A DNA stretch of 64,000 bases from NCBI RefSeq assembly GCF_008364825.1, contig NZ_VTTO01000001.1, positions 874,837 through 938,836 on the forward strand, written 5' to 3'. Source of the DNA: Azospirillum sp. B21 (lineage in GTDB: Bacteria > Pseudomonadota > Alphaproteobacteria > Azospirillales > Azospirillaceae). Made by a program: the position numbers and the translations under genes. The notes beneath the pieces were generated by a model. It saw only the letters and a list, made by a program, of their open reading frames with translations, searched no databases and was not told the DNA's origin. Shown here in pieces: positions 29,847-37,839 of the stretch; positions within the stretch are counted from its first letter, which is position 1, and every line of letters starts with the position of its first letter.

Positions 29847-30115
29847 TGCCGAGCCGTCGCCGCACCGCTGCCATCGGCCGGCGCCCACCGCCAACCTTTC
29901 CGCCTACATCGGTCGGAGTATGGTCTGGTGCGCTCCGTGACCGCAAGCAACTTGATGTGCGCAACGGTGACGATGGGGACATCCGGCGCTTGCGGGGGAC
30001 CCCGACGGTACAGCCCCCCTTGCACCGCCTGCCTTTGCGCGCGGCCGGCGGCATCGTGCCCCATATTTGTCATGCCGCCCGTTTCCGTTCCCGCCCCGTT
30101 GAAAGTGCCCGATCG

Positions 30116-31474
30116 ATGGCCGACCGCCGCCTCGTCCCAGCCAAGTTCCCCCCGACCACTCTGCTGGGCGCCGGCCTGCTGGCTCTGGCGGTCTGCACGA
30201 CCCCGGCCGTGACGGCGCTGGCGCAGGGGGCGATGACGGGGCCGGTGCGGACGGACCCTATGCAGACGGTCGGCGCCGAGGTGCATGTGCGGATGGAAAC
30301 GCTGCCCAAGCCCTATGCCACGCCCGCCGTCGCCAACGAGGCCGTGCTGGTCCCGCGGCCCGGCGACCAGCCGCTGCGGGCGCCGCGGGGCTTTACCGTC
30401 ACCCTGTTCCGCGACGGGGTGGAGAATGCCCGCAACCTGCTGGTCCTGCCAAACGGCGACGTGCTGGTGGCCCAGCAGCGACCCGGCACCCTGACCCTGC
30501 TGCGCGACGGCGACAGCGATGGCCACGCGGAGATGGCCCAGGTCTGGGCGGAGGGCTTCGATCATCCCTTCGGCCTCGCCTTCCATGACGGTGCGGTGCT
30601 GGTCGGCGACCTGAACGGGGTGTGGCGGCTGCCCTGGACGGCCGGGACCGCACAGGCGGGGGAGCGGCGGCGGCTGACCCCGGAGGGCGCCTTCGGCAAG
30701 CGCGGCGGCCACAACACCCGCTCCGTCGCGGTGGCGCCGGACGGCCGGCATTTCTACGTCGGCATCGGGTCGGAAGGGAACATCGGGGTGGAGCCGGAAC
30801 CGCGCGCCACCATCCAGGAATTCCGCATCGACGGCAGCGGCCAGCGCATGTTCGCCGGAGGGCTGCGCAACCCCGTCGGCCTCGCCTTCAAGCCGGGCAC
30901 CGGAGACCTCTATGCCGTGGTGAACGAGCGCGACGGGCTGGGCGACCAGCTGGTCCCCGATTTCCTGACGGCGGTGACCCCCGGCGGCTTCTATGGCTGG
31001 CCGTATTCCTACATCGGCGCCAACCCGCAGCCGGACCTGGCGGGACGGCGGCCCGATCTGGTCAAGGCGGCGCTGGTGCCCGGGCTGCTGTTCCAGGCCC
31101 ATTCCGCGCCGATCGGGCTGGTCTTCGGCGATGCCACCCATTTCCCGGAACGCTACCGCATGGGCGCCTTCGTGGCTCTGCGCGGCTCGTGGAACCGGTC
31201 CCGCCCCACCGGATACGCCATCGCCTTCGTGCCCTTCGACACCGCCCCCTTCGACAAGAACCGCCCGACCGGCACCTACGAGACCTTCGTCACCGGCTTC
31301 CGCATCGACAGCCGGTCGGACGGCGACGAGACCCCGCGGGTCTGGGGCCGGCCGAGCGGACTGGCGATTTCCGCCGACGGCGCCCTGCTGATCGCCGAGG
31401 ACGCTTCCGGCACGGTCTGGCGGGTGGCCTATGCCGCGGCGGACCGGGAGCCGGAGCCGGCCGCGAAGCCCTGA
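30116..31474 (+). CDS. PQQ-dependent sugar (sorbosone/glucose-type) dehydrogenase
   Basis: 452 residues. A signal peptide (about residues 1-37, with a TALAQG end) is followed by a beta-propeller of the glucose/sorbosone dehydrogenase family: VTLFRDGVENARNLLVLPNG, GHNTRSVAVAPDGRHFYVGI, GLRNPVGLAFKPGTGDLYAV, ERDGLGDQLVPDFLT and GSWNRSRPTGYAI. The catalytic-histidine region of soluble GDH looks like HNTRSVA. Likely a periplasmic aldose dehydrogenase feeding electrons to respiration. Start chosen where the signal peptide begins. Confidence 0.88.
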   Translation: MADRRLVPAKFPPTTLLGAGLLALAVCTTPAVTALAQGAMTGPVRTDPMQTVGAEVHVRMETLPKPYATPAVANEAVLVPRPGDQPLRAPRGFTVTLFRDGVENARNLLVLPNGDVLVAQQRPGTLTLLRDGDSDGHAEMAQVWAEGFDHPFGLAFHDGAVLVGDLNGVWRLPWTAGTAQAGERRRLTPEGAFGKRGGHNTRSVAVAPDGRHFYVGIGSEGNIGVEPEPRATIQEFRIDGSGQRMFAGGLRNPVGLAFKPGTGDLYAVVNERDGLGDQLVPDFLTAVTPGGFYGWPYSYIGANPQPDLAGRRPDLVKAALVPGLLFQAHSAPIGLVFGDATHFPERYRMGAFVALRGSWNRSRPTGYAIAFVPFDTAPFDKNRPTGTYETFVTGFRIDSRSDGDETPRVWGRPSGLAISADGALLIAEDASGTVWRVAYAAADREPEPAAKP

Positions 31475-31502
31475 CCGCACCGCCGCCCGATCTGCGATCC
31501 GG

Positions 31503-31799
31503 TCAACAGCACTCGTCCTCCAATCGGCGCAGCATCGTCAGCCCCTCCTCGTCGTCGTGCTCCTCGAACAGGTCGGCGATGTAATAGATGTTGGAGCAGA
31601 GCAGGCACAGCCCGTCGGCCTGCCGCTTCAGCGGATCCTCGGCAACTGCCAGCTTGGCGCGGAACCGCTCCCAGAAGGCGTTGGTCTTGGCCGGATCGTC
31701 GATGTGCATGTACAGCCGGTCGATGATGCGGCGGCTGTTGCCCTCGCAATCGATTCCCTTGAACGAGACGTAACGGTCGGGCGCGTCGATGCTGTCCAC
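31503..31799 (-). CDS. cowN: N2-fixation sustaining protein CowN
   Basis: 98 residues that read as CowN: DRYVSFKGIDCEGNSRRIID near the N-terminus, HIDDPAKTNAFWERFRAKL in the middle and LFEEHDDEEGLTMLRRLEDE before a CC terminus. CowN protects nitrogenase from carbon monoxide; it was found in Rhodospirillum rubrum and is widespread in diazotrophs. The start is GTG 31799, nine bases after a perfect AGGAGG; an ATG further upstream overlaps that site and is unlikely. Transcribed after an RcoM-like regulator on the same strand, with an ordered operator array between them. Confidence 0.92.
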   Translation of the reverse strand: MDSIDAPDRYVSFKGIDCEGNSRRIIDRLYMHIDDPAKTNAFWERFRAKLAVAEDPLKRQADGLCLLCSNIYYIADLFEEHDDEEGLTMLRRLEDECC

Positions 31800-31849
31800 G
31801 GGATGCGGCCTCCTCATGCCGGTTGCCGGGGGTGGGGAACATGGCATCG

Positions 31850-31879
31850 ATGCTTTCCCGCCCGCGACCCTGCCTGCAA
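31850..31879 (-). promoter_or_regulatory. Possible cowN promoter
   Basis: TTGCAG (31874-31879), an 18-base spacer and AAGCAT (31850-31855) on the minus strand. The minus-35 is fair and the minus-10 poor, as expected for a promoter needing an activator. It begins 7 bases after the last of the three operator repeats. I looked for a sigma-54 minus-24/minus-12 pair and found none. Confidence 0.35.
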
Positions 31880-31886
31880 GCCATGC

Positions 31887-31937
31887 TGCACCAGCGGCAT
31901 CCGGCCTGCGCGAACGGTGGAATCGTTGCGTGAACGG
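31887..31937 (-). promoter_or_regulatory. Three direct repeats, probable LytTR-type operator for cowN
   Basis: Read on the minus strand: CCGTTCACGCA (31927-31937), CCGTTCGCGCA (31907-31917) and CCGCTGGTGCA (31887-31897). They start exactly 20 bases apart, so lie on one DNA face. LytTR-domain regulators bind direct repeats of about nine bases at about 20-22 base intervals. The array sits between the RcoM-like gene and cowN. Repeats 1 and 2 differ at one base; the third keeps the CCG-x-T and GCA ends. Confidence 0.6.
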
Positions 31938-31943
31938 AGACGC

Positions 31944-32672
31944 CTAAAGCGCCAACCGCTTTTTCAGCGCATCGGCCCGGTTGCGGCTGACCGGCACGCG
32001 GGGGGCGCCGGGGGCGGCCATGACAAAGGCGGCGCGGCCGTCCTGCCGCTCCACCGCGCGGGCATGGCGCAGGTTGACGATGTAGCCGCGATGGGTGCGC
32101 ACGAAGGACCGCGGGTCGAGCCGCGCCTCCAGTTCCGACAGGGGCAGGCCGCAGAAGAAGGCGCCGTCGCCGGTGTGGACGGTGGTGTAATGGCCGTCGG
32201 CCTGCAGATAGACGGCATCCGCCGGGTCGAGCAGGACGATGCCCTGCCCCTTCTCCACCGGCAGCTTGACCAGCGGTTCGCTCAAGGAGCCGGATGGCGG
32301 CGGCGCGAGAGCCTGGGCGTCGGAGGCCACGGGCCGAACGGCCTCCATCAGCATCAGGGCGGTGACGGCACTTCCCTCCGCCACCGTGGCGGCGGGCGCC
32401 AGCGCGGTCGCCTTCACCACCAGCACCCGGCCGGGCAGCGCCACCATCATCGAACAGGCGGAGGCCGAAGCGGCCGGATCGCCGGCTGCGGCCAGGAGCA
32501 GTTCCACCTTGGCCCGGTGCGAGGGCGGGTGCAGGTCGTGCAGATAGGCGCCGACCAGCCCGGCCGCGCGTTCCCCCAGCAGCCGCACCGCCGCCGGGTT
32601 GAGGGTCAGCACGCGCCGTGCGCTGTCCAGCAGCACCAGCCCGACGTCCATGTTCTGCAGCGCGTAGTCCAT
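31944..32672 (-). CDS. rcoM: RcoM-like heme-PAS/LytTR transcriptional regulator (CO sensor)
   Basis: 242 residues: PAS domain (about 5-115) and LytTR DNA-binding domain (about 140-240). The layout and many residues resemble the Burkholderia CO sensors RcoM. In the PAS domain DLHPPSHRAKVELLL places His48 where RcoM uses its proximal heme histidine, and CSMMVALPGRVLVVK places Met75 where RcoM has its distal methionine, which CO displaces; Cys73 is close but not at the usual ferric-ligand position. The LytTR part has VYLQADGHYTTVHTGDG and FVRTHRGYIVNL. These equivalences are from memory, not an alignment. It precedes cowN. Confidence 0.75.
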   Translation of the reverse strand: MDYALQNMDVGLVLLDSARRVLTLNPAAVRLLGERAAGLVGAYLHDLHPPSHRAKVELLLAAAGDPAASASACSMMVALPGRVLVVKATALAPAATVAEGSAVTALMLMEAVRPVASDAQALAPPPSGSLSEPLVKLPVEKGQGIVLLDPADAVYLQADGHYTTVHTGDGAFFCGLPLSELEARLDPRSFVRTHRGYIVNLRHARAVERQDGRAAFVMAAPGAPRVPVSRNRADALKKRLAL

Positions 32673-32694
32673 GGACGCCCACTATAGCGGTGAT

Positions 32695-33477
32695 TCAGTC
32701 CTGGCTCTCGCCTTTCCGCCGGCTGCCCTGCACCAATGCGGCGACGACACCGTGGAAGGTGCGCACCTCCTGCTCGGTCATCTCCATCCGCTCGAAGGCG
32801 TTGCGCAGGGTGCGGACCATCGACGGGCGCTTTTCCTCGCTGGTGAAGAAGCCGGTGCGGTCCAGCGCCGCTTCCAGCCGCTCGAAGAAGTTCACCCGTT
32901 CCGCCATCGTCGCCGGGCGGGTCTGGCCGGTGTGCAGGAAGCGGTCGGGCGTGCGGTCGCCGGCCTGGAACCACTCGTAGCCGATCAGCAGGACCGCCTG
33001 CGCCAGGTTGAGCGAGGAGAAGGCCGGGTTCAGCGGCACCGTCACCAGCGTCTGGGCGAAGGTCAAATCGTCGTTGACCAGCCCGGTGCGCTCCGGCCCG
33101 AACATTACGCCGACCTTCTGGCCGGCGGCATAGCGTTCCCGCATCTCGCCGGCCGCGACGCGCGGGGTGACGAAGCGCTGGATCATGTCGCGGGTGCGCA
33201 CCGTGGTGGCGTAGACCGCCTCCAGGTCGGCGACCGCTTCGGCCGTCGTCTCGAAGATTTTGGCGTTGTCGATGACGAGGTCGGCGCCGGAGGCTGCGGC
33301 ACTCGCCTTCTGGTTCGGCCAGCCGTCGCGCGGCTTGACGAGGCGCAGATCGGTCAGCCCGCAATTCAGCATCGCGCGCGCGCAGGCGCCGATGTTCTCG
33401 CCGAGCTGCGGCTGCACCAGGATGACGGCGGGGCCGCCAAGGATGGACTCACGCGTGGGGTTCTGGCCGGAGGTCAT
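32695..33477 (-). CDS. tRNA (cytidine/uridine-2'-O-)-methyltransferase TrmJ family protein
   Basis: 260 residues of the SPOUT family. The knot motifs are ILVQPQLGENIGACARAMLN near the N-terminus, VGVMFGPERTGLVNDDL and SSLNLAQAVLLIGYEW. TrmJ methylates the ribose at position 32 of tRNAs. Start ATG 33477 (MTSGQNPTRES). It lies 22 bases upstream of the rcoM start, so the two could share a transcript, though that would be chance linkage. Confidence 0.92.
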   Translation of the reverse strand: MTSGQNPTRESILGGPAVILVQPQLGENIGACARAMLNCGLTDLRLVKPRDGWPNQKASAAASGADLVIDNAKIFETTAEAVADLEAVYATTVRTRDMIQRFVTPRVAAGEMRERYAAGQKVGVMFGPERTGLVNDDLTFAQTLVTVPLNPAFSSLNLAQAVLLIGYEWFQAGDRTPDRFLHTGQTRPATMAERVNFFERLEAALDRTGFFTSEEKRPSMVRTLRNAFERMEMTEQEVRTFHGVVAALVQGSRRKGESQD

Positions 33478-33506
33478 GGACGTACATGCTGTTGAGACGA
33501 CACTTG

Positions 33507-33610
33507 CCCCCACCCCAACCCTCCCCCGCTGGGCGGGGGAGGGGGACAGGAGCTTTGCAGGAGATCTGCGACAGTCCCTCCCCCGCCCAGCGGGGGAGGT
33601 TAGGTGGGGG
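33507..33610. repeat. Composite GC-rich intergenic palindromic element
   Basis: Two near-identical arms of about 37 bases in opposite orientation, each built on CTCCCCCGCTGGGCGGGGGAG, flank about 30 bases of spacer. Outer ends are CCCCCACC and GGTGGGGG. The same arm occurs at 38366-38530, and related C/G-rich palindromes at 41197-41260 and 56466-56498. It fills the 144-base gap between trmJ and lpxD. Confidence 0.85.
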
Positions 33611-33621
33611 TCTAACGCCGC

Positions 33622-34752
33622 CTATTCCTGCTGCTCCGCCTTCTCCGCCTCGACCTTCACCGGGCCGCCGTCGATGGCGGTCAGGCGCTTCTTCAGGTCG
33701 GAGACATCGGCGAACAGGCGCTTCAGGCGGGCGAGGCCCTTGTATTGTTCGAAGGCGCGGGCGCGGGGCACGGCGGGATAGCCCATCCACACCGACTTCG
33801 GCGGGATGTCCATGCCAACGCCGGAATTGGCGGCCACCACCGCGTCGCTGCCGATCTTCACATGGTCGGCAACGCCCACCTTGCCGGCCAGAACCACGCG
33901 GTCGCCGATCACCGTGCTGCCGGCGACGCCGACATGGCCGCACAGCATGCAGTTGGTGCCGACCTGGACGTTGTGGCCGATCTGGACGAGGTTGTCGATC
34001 TTGGTGCCGTTGCCGATGCGGGTGGCCGTCACGGTGCCGCGGTCGATGGTGGCGCCGGCGCCGATCTCGACATCGTCACCGAGGATCACCGTGCCGATGG
34101 AGTTCACCCGGCGGATCAGCACGTTGGTGCCGACGACGCGGCCGGTGGTCTTGGCCGATTCGACGCTGCCCGGCTCCGGCGTGACGAAGCTGAAGCCGTC
34201 GTTACCGACGGCGGCATTGGGATGGATGATGCAGCGCGCGCCCATCTCCACCCGCTCGCCGATGCGGGCGCCGGGGTGCAGCAGGCAGCCGTCGCCGATC
34301 ACCGCGTCGGCACCGACGGTGACGTGCGGCAGGATGATGGCGCCGGCCCCGATGCGGGCGCGCGGGCCGATGTAGGCGAAGGGGGCGATGGAGGCATCCG
34401 GCGCCACGACCGCGTCGGGCGCGACATACGCCTGCGGCGACACCCCCGGTTCGGCATGGACCGGCTTCTCGAAGATGTCGAGCATCCCGGCCATGGCATA
34501 GCGCGGACGTTTCACCACGACACGGCCCCTGATGCCGTCCGGCACCTCGACCCCCTCGGCGACCACGGCGGCCACCGCCTTGCTGCCGGGCAGCAGGGCC
34601 AGCAGGTCCTTGTCCATGGCAAGCGCCAGATCCTCCGGCCCTTCCGCCTCCGACGGGTGGACGGCGCGGCGGATCAGGATGGAGCCGTCGCCTTCGACCG
34701 CAGCGCCCAGCGCTTCGGCGATTTCGGTCAGGGTCATCGGGGGCTTGGTCAT
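33622..34752 (-). CDS. lpxD: UDP-3-O-acylglucosamine N-acyltransferase
   Basis: Adds the N-linked acyl chain in lipid A synthesis. 376 residues: an N-terminal LpxD domain (TLTEIAEALGAAVEG), a left-handed beta-helix of hexapeptide repeats (about residues 115-300) and an extended helix. The catalytic histidine is in NLVQIGHNVQVG, followed by CGHVGVAGS. It is not in the usual bamA-lpxD-fabZ-lpxA cluster here, which is unusual for a gene normally linked to that block. ATG 34752 or 34737. Confidence 0.95.
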   Translation of the reverse strand: MTKPPMTLTEIAEALGAAVEGDGSILIRRAVHPSEAEGPEDLALAMDKDLLALLPGSKAVAAVVAEGVEVPDGIRGRVVVKRPRYAMAGMLDIFEKPVHAEPGVSPQAYVAPDAVVAPDASIAPFAYIGPRARIGAGAIILPHVTVGADAVIGDGCLLHPGARIGERVEMGARCIIHPNAAVGNDGFSFVTPEPGSVESAKTTGRVVGTNVLIRRVNSIGTVILGDDVEIGAGATIDRGTVTATRIGNGTKIDNLVQIGHNVQVGTNCMLCGHVGVAGSTVIGDRVVLAGKVGVADHVKIGSDAVVAANSGVGMDIPPKSVWMGYPAVPRARAFEQYKGLARLKRLFADVSDLKKRLTAIDGGPVKVEAEKAEQQE

Positions 34753-34842
34753 GGTCGGAACACCGATGTCAGGGTCTTCAGTGGCCGCCCTGCCGGACGG
34801 CGCGGCGGACCCTAACACGGGCGTCCGGCGGATGGCGAGGAG

Positions 34843-35307
34843 TCAGAACGCGGCGCCGGCCTGCGCGTCCCCCGCCTGCCCACCCTTGGCGCCCGGACGC
34901 AGCCAGCCCTTCACCCGCTCCTTCACCCGCCGCAGCATGGGCTGGCGCGCCTGGACCGCATAGTATTTGCGCACCGTCTCCAGGATCTCCCAGGTGCCGG
35001 TGAAGCCCATCGGCAGGACCAGCGCGTCGCCGGCCCGGTATTCTCGCGGGGTCCCGCCTTCCGGCGTGATGATGACGCGGCCGGACAGCAGGACGCAGAA
35101 CTCGTGGTACGGCCAGTCCTTCATCGCCACGGTGCCCGGCGTGCACTGCCACACCCCCGACTTGAAGCGGCCATAGTCGCCGTCGAACAGGTTGCGGTGA
35201 ATCTCCTGCGGCTGGCCGGCCAGGATGGCGCCGAAGACCGCGGGCTTGCCGCTCTCGTCATCGGCGATGCGGCGGCTTTCGATGGGCACGGGGGTAAAAT
35301 CGGGCAT
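34843..35307 (-). CDS. Cupin-domain protein (DUF861-type)
   Basis: 154 residues with one small beta-barrel cupin: FKSGVWQCTPGTVAMKDWPY, HEFCVLLSGRVIITPEGG and YRAGDALVLPMGFTGTWE, the pattern of EutQ/DUF861 cupins. A histidine-rich metal site is only partly kept. The basic C-terminal tail after about residue 120 is extra. No catalytic role can be assigned. Start ATG 35307. Confidence 0.8.
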   Translation of the reverse strand: MPDFTPVPIESRRIADDESGKPAVFGAILAGQPQEIHRNLFDGDYGRFKSGVWQCTPGTVAMKDWPYHEFCVLLSGRVIITPEGGTPREYRAGDALVLPMGFTGTWEILETVRKYYAVQARQPMLRRVKERVKGWLRPGAKGGQAGDAQAGAAF

Positions 35308-35396
35308 CGGTTCTCCCGGTCCGAAAGGGTGGAGGTGTCGGCGGCGCTCCAGCGCAACACCGCAAGCCCCCAAAGGTTCCCGGCAGGACCAAAAAA

Positions 35397-36002
35397 TCAG
35401 CCGCCCAGATTGACGATCTCCACCCGCCGGTTGGCCGCCGCCTTGGGTTCGCCGGGCAGCAGCAGGTCCCGTGCGCCCATGCCCGATGCCTCCAGCCGGT
35501 CGCGGCGGATTTGGTGGTTGGACGCTAGATACCCGACCACCGCCGCCGCCCGTCGCCTGGACAGGGCGAGGTTGGCCGCATCGCCGCCGACGGCGTCGGT
35601 ATGGCCGACGATGCGGAAGCGGGTGTTGCCCGCCGTCGTCATCACCGCGGCCACCTTGTCCAGGATCGCCCGCGACTCCGGCTTGATGCGGGCGGAGTTG
35701 AAGTCGAACTCCACCCGGAAGGCGGCGCGCAACTCCGGCGCCGGCAGGGCGGCCGGCCCCGGCAGCGGCGGCAGCGCCACCGGTCCGGGAGGAGGGGCCA
35801 CGGTTGCCGGCGGCGGGGCGGCGGGGCGCTGCATCGTCACCGGTGGACAGTTCGGGCCGGTGGTGCCGAGCAACGCCGCCTGAATCTCGCATTCGCTGGG
35901 ATTCGGCCCCATCGGCATCGCCGGGTTGGGCAACCCCTGAGCGCCTGCCCCAAGCGGCAGAACCAGCCAGACACAAGCACCGAGCATCAGGCCAAGCCGC
36001 AT
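35397..36002 (-). CDS. OmpA-like peptidoglycan-binding lipoprotein or exported protein
   Basis: 201 residues: signal peptide (MRLGLMLGACVWLVLPLGAGA, ending near residue 21), a Pro-rich linker (30-90) and an OmpA C-terminal domain (FRVEFDFNSARIKPESRAIL, FRIVGHTDAVGGDAAN, ALSRRRAAAVVGYL, NRRVEIVNLGG) that should bind meso-diaminopimelate in peptidoglycan. The ATG at 36002 is the start that gives a signal peptide; the frame is open 38 codons upstream. Divergent from the TRAP binding protein. Confidence 0.9.
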   Translation of the reverse strand: MRLGLMLGACVWLVLPLGAGAQGLPNPAMPMGPNPSECEIQAALLGTTGPNCPPVTMQRPAAPPPATVAPPPGPVALPPLPGPAALPAPELRAAFRVEFDFNSARIKPESRAILDKVAAVMTTAGNTRFRIVGHTDAVGGDAANLALSRRRAAAVVGYLASNHQIRRDRLEASGMGARDLLLPGEPKAAANRRVEIVNLGG

Positions 36003-36118
36003 GGCCGCATTGTTCGGACCGCGGACGGTCGTGTCACATTGCCCGTGGAACAGTCCTGCGTGCATCTGTACGATCCCGGTCCGTATCTTTCGTATAGGGC
36101 GCTTGGGAGGAAACAAGC

Positions 36119-37156
36119 ATGAAATCGCTGAAGGCTCTGCTCGCCGGCATCGCGCTGGCCGCGCTGACGGTTCCCGCCGTTCTGGCCGGTGCTGCGAACG
36201 CTGCCGACTACAAGGCGGAGTACAAGCTTTCCACCGTTCTGGGCAAGCCTTTCCCCTGGGGCGTGGGCGGCGACCGCTGGGCCGAACTGGTCAAGGAGAA
36301 GACCAACGGCCGCATCAACATCAAGATGTATCCCGGCACGTCGCTGGTGAACGGCGACCAGACCAAGGAATTCACCGCGCTCCGCCAGGGCACCATCGAC
36401 ATGGCGGTCGGCTCCACCATCAACTGGTCGCCGCAGGTGAAGGAGCTGAACCTCTTCTCCCTGCCCTTCCTGATGCCCGACCACAAGGCGCTGGACGCCC
36501 TGACCAAGGGCGAGGTGGGCCAGAAGCTGTTCGACCTGCTCGCCACCAAGGACGTGGTGCCGCTGGCCTGGGGCGAGAACGGCTTCCGCGAGATTTCCAA
36601 CTCCAAGCACCCGATCCGCACGCCGGCCGACCTGAAGGGGCTGAAGATCCGCGTCGTCGGCTCGCCGCTCTACCTCGACACCTTCACGGCGCTGGGCGCC
36701 AACCCGACGCAGATGAGCTGGGCCGATGCGCAGCCCGCGCTGTCCACCGGCGCCGTCGACGGCCAGGAAAACCCGCTGACCATCTTCGTCGCCGCCAAGC
36801 TGGCGACGCTGGGCCAGAAGAACCTGACGCTGTGGGGCTATGTCGCCGACCCGCTGATCTTCGTGGTCAACAAGGAGGTGTGGGCAAGCTGGTCGAAGGA
36901 GGACCAGGAGGCCGTGCGCGCCGCCGCCGTACAGGCCGCGGCCGAAGAGGTGGCGATCTCCCGCAAGGGCATCACCGCCGAGGACGACAGCCTGCTGAAG
37001 GACATCGCCGCCCAGGGCGTCGAGGTCGTCCGCCTGACGCCGGAGCAGCAGAAGGCCTTCCAGACCGCCACCCAGCCGGTGTTCGACAAGTGGGCCAAGC
37101 AGATCGGTGCCGATCTGGTAAAGTCGGCCCAAACCGCGATCGCCGAGCGGAAGTAG
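36119..37156 (+). CDS. TRAP transporter solute-binding protein (DctP family)
   Basis: 345 residues. Signal peptide to about residue 28 (VPAVLAGAANAADY), then the DctP fold: TVLGKPFPWGVGGDRWAELV, GEVGQKLFDLLATKDVVPLA and the specificity arginine region GLKIRVVGSPLYLDTF, then GQENPLTIFVAAKL. Ligands in this family are organic acids or sugar acids. GGGAGGAAACAAGC precedes the ATG. No DctQ or DctM membrane subunits lie nearby and a terminator follows, so it must work with a distant permease. Confidence 0.93.
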   Translation: MKSLKALLAGIALAALTVPAVLAGAANAADYKAEYKLSTVLGKPFPWGVGGDRWAELVKEKTNGRINIKMYPGTSLVNGDQTKEFTALRQGTIDMAVGSTINWSPQVKELNLFSLPFLMPDHKALDALTKGEVGQKLFDLLATKDVVPLAWGENGFREISNSKHPIRTPADLKGLKIRVVGSPLYLDTFTALGANPTQMSWADAQPALSTGAVDGQENPLTIFVAAKLATLGQKNLTLWGYVADPLIFVVNKEVWASWSKEDQEAVRAAAVQAAAEEVAISRKGITAEDDSLLKDIAAQGVEVVRLTPEQQKAFQTATQPVFDKWAKQIGADLVKSAQTAIAERK

Positions 37157-37182
37157 GCATTTTTCACCTGCATGACGGAAAG

Positions 37183-37207
37183 CGGCGCCCTTCGGGGCGC
37201 CGTTTTT
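37183..37207 (+). terminator. Intrinsic terminator of the TRAP binding-protein gene
   Basis: Eight-base stem CGGCGCCC/GGGCGCCG (37183-37190 and 37195-37202) closed by a TTCG tetraloop and followed by TTTTT. A textbook rho-independent terminator. Confidence 0.9.
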
Positions 37208-37299
37208 CATGGCCGCAAAGCACTTGCTTGTGATGCGTGCCCGTGCGGATTGCGCTACAACTCCCCCAACTTGCCGGATGGTTTGCGGAGCGGGCGGGT

Positions 37300-37839
37300 A
37301 TGACGTCGGAAATGCTGCTGGCGCTGTTCTGCATCGGCGCCACCCTGCTGTTCCTGGCGGTCCGGCGCGGGTTGATTCTCCGCACCGACCAGGAAATCCG
37401 CCGCGCCGGCGCGACCCTGATCGCGGAGCGCGATGCGCTGGAACGTCAGGCCAACGAGCTTGAGGCCATGCAGGCCGGCATCGGAGCGATGAAGGCCAAA
37501 CTGGTCGAGCTGTCGACCGACAAGCTGGTCCTCAGCCGCCGCGGCGGCAAGCGAACCGCGGCGTCGCGCCGCTTCATCCACGAGATCGGCCGGCCGGAGC
37601 CGGGGCGCAAATGCTTCGCCTTCCGGCTGGTGATGGCGCCGGGCTTCGTCGCACAGCCCGACGCCAAGGCTGTGGTCCATCCCGCCATCTGGCGTTTCGA
37701 GAATGTGGCGCAGGTCTGGGCCGCCGATTTCGCCGCCGCCCAGATGCTGACCCGCAGCATTTTCCACGAAGGCGTCGGCGTGACGGTTTCCGGCGAGGAT
37801 GCCGAGCAGGACGCCGTTGCGGGAGTCGCCGCGCCATGA
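37300..37839 (+). CDS. Membrane-anchored coiled-coil protein of unknown function
   Basis: 179 residues. A transmembrane helix at about 5-22 (MLLALFCIGATLLFLAV) leads into a helical, heptad-like region (DQEIRRAGATLIAERDALERQ, roughly 28-75) and a compact C-terminal domain with FAFRLVMAPGF and VHPAIWRFENVAQVWA. I do not recognise a family. The stop overlaps the next gene as ATGA, so both proteins are coupled. Confidence 0.7.
   Translation: MTSEMLLALFCIGATLLFLAVRRGLILRTDQEIRRAGATLIAERDALERQANELEAMQAGIGAMKAKLVELSTDKLVLSRRGGKRTAASRRFIHEIGRPEPGRKCFAFRLVMAPGFVAQPDAKAVVHPAIWRFENVAQVWAADFAAAQMLTRSIFHEGVGVTVSGEDAEQDAVAGVAAP

Noticed and set aside
31800..31943. Sigma-54 (NifA-type) promoter ahead of cowN
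   Set aside because: I searched for a GG-N10-GC pair and found only near misses with wrong spacing. The direct repeats plus a sigma-70-like minus-35 are a better fit.
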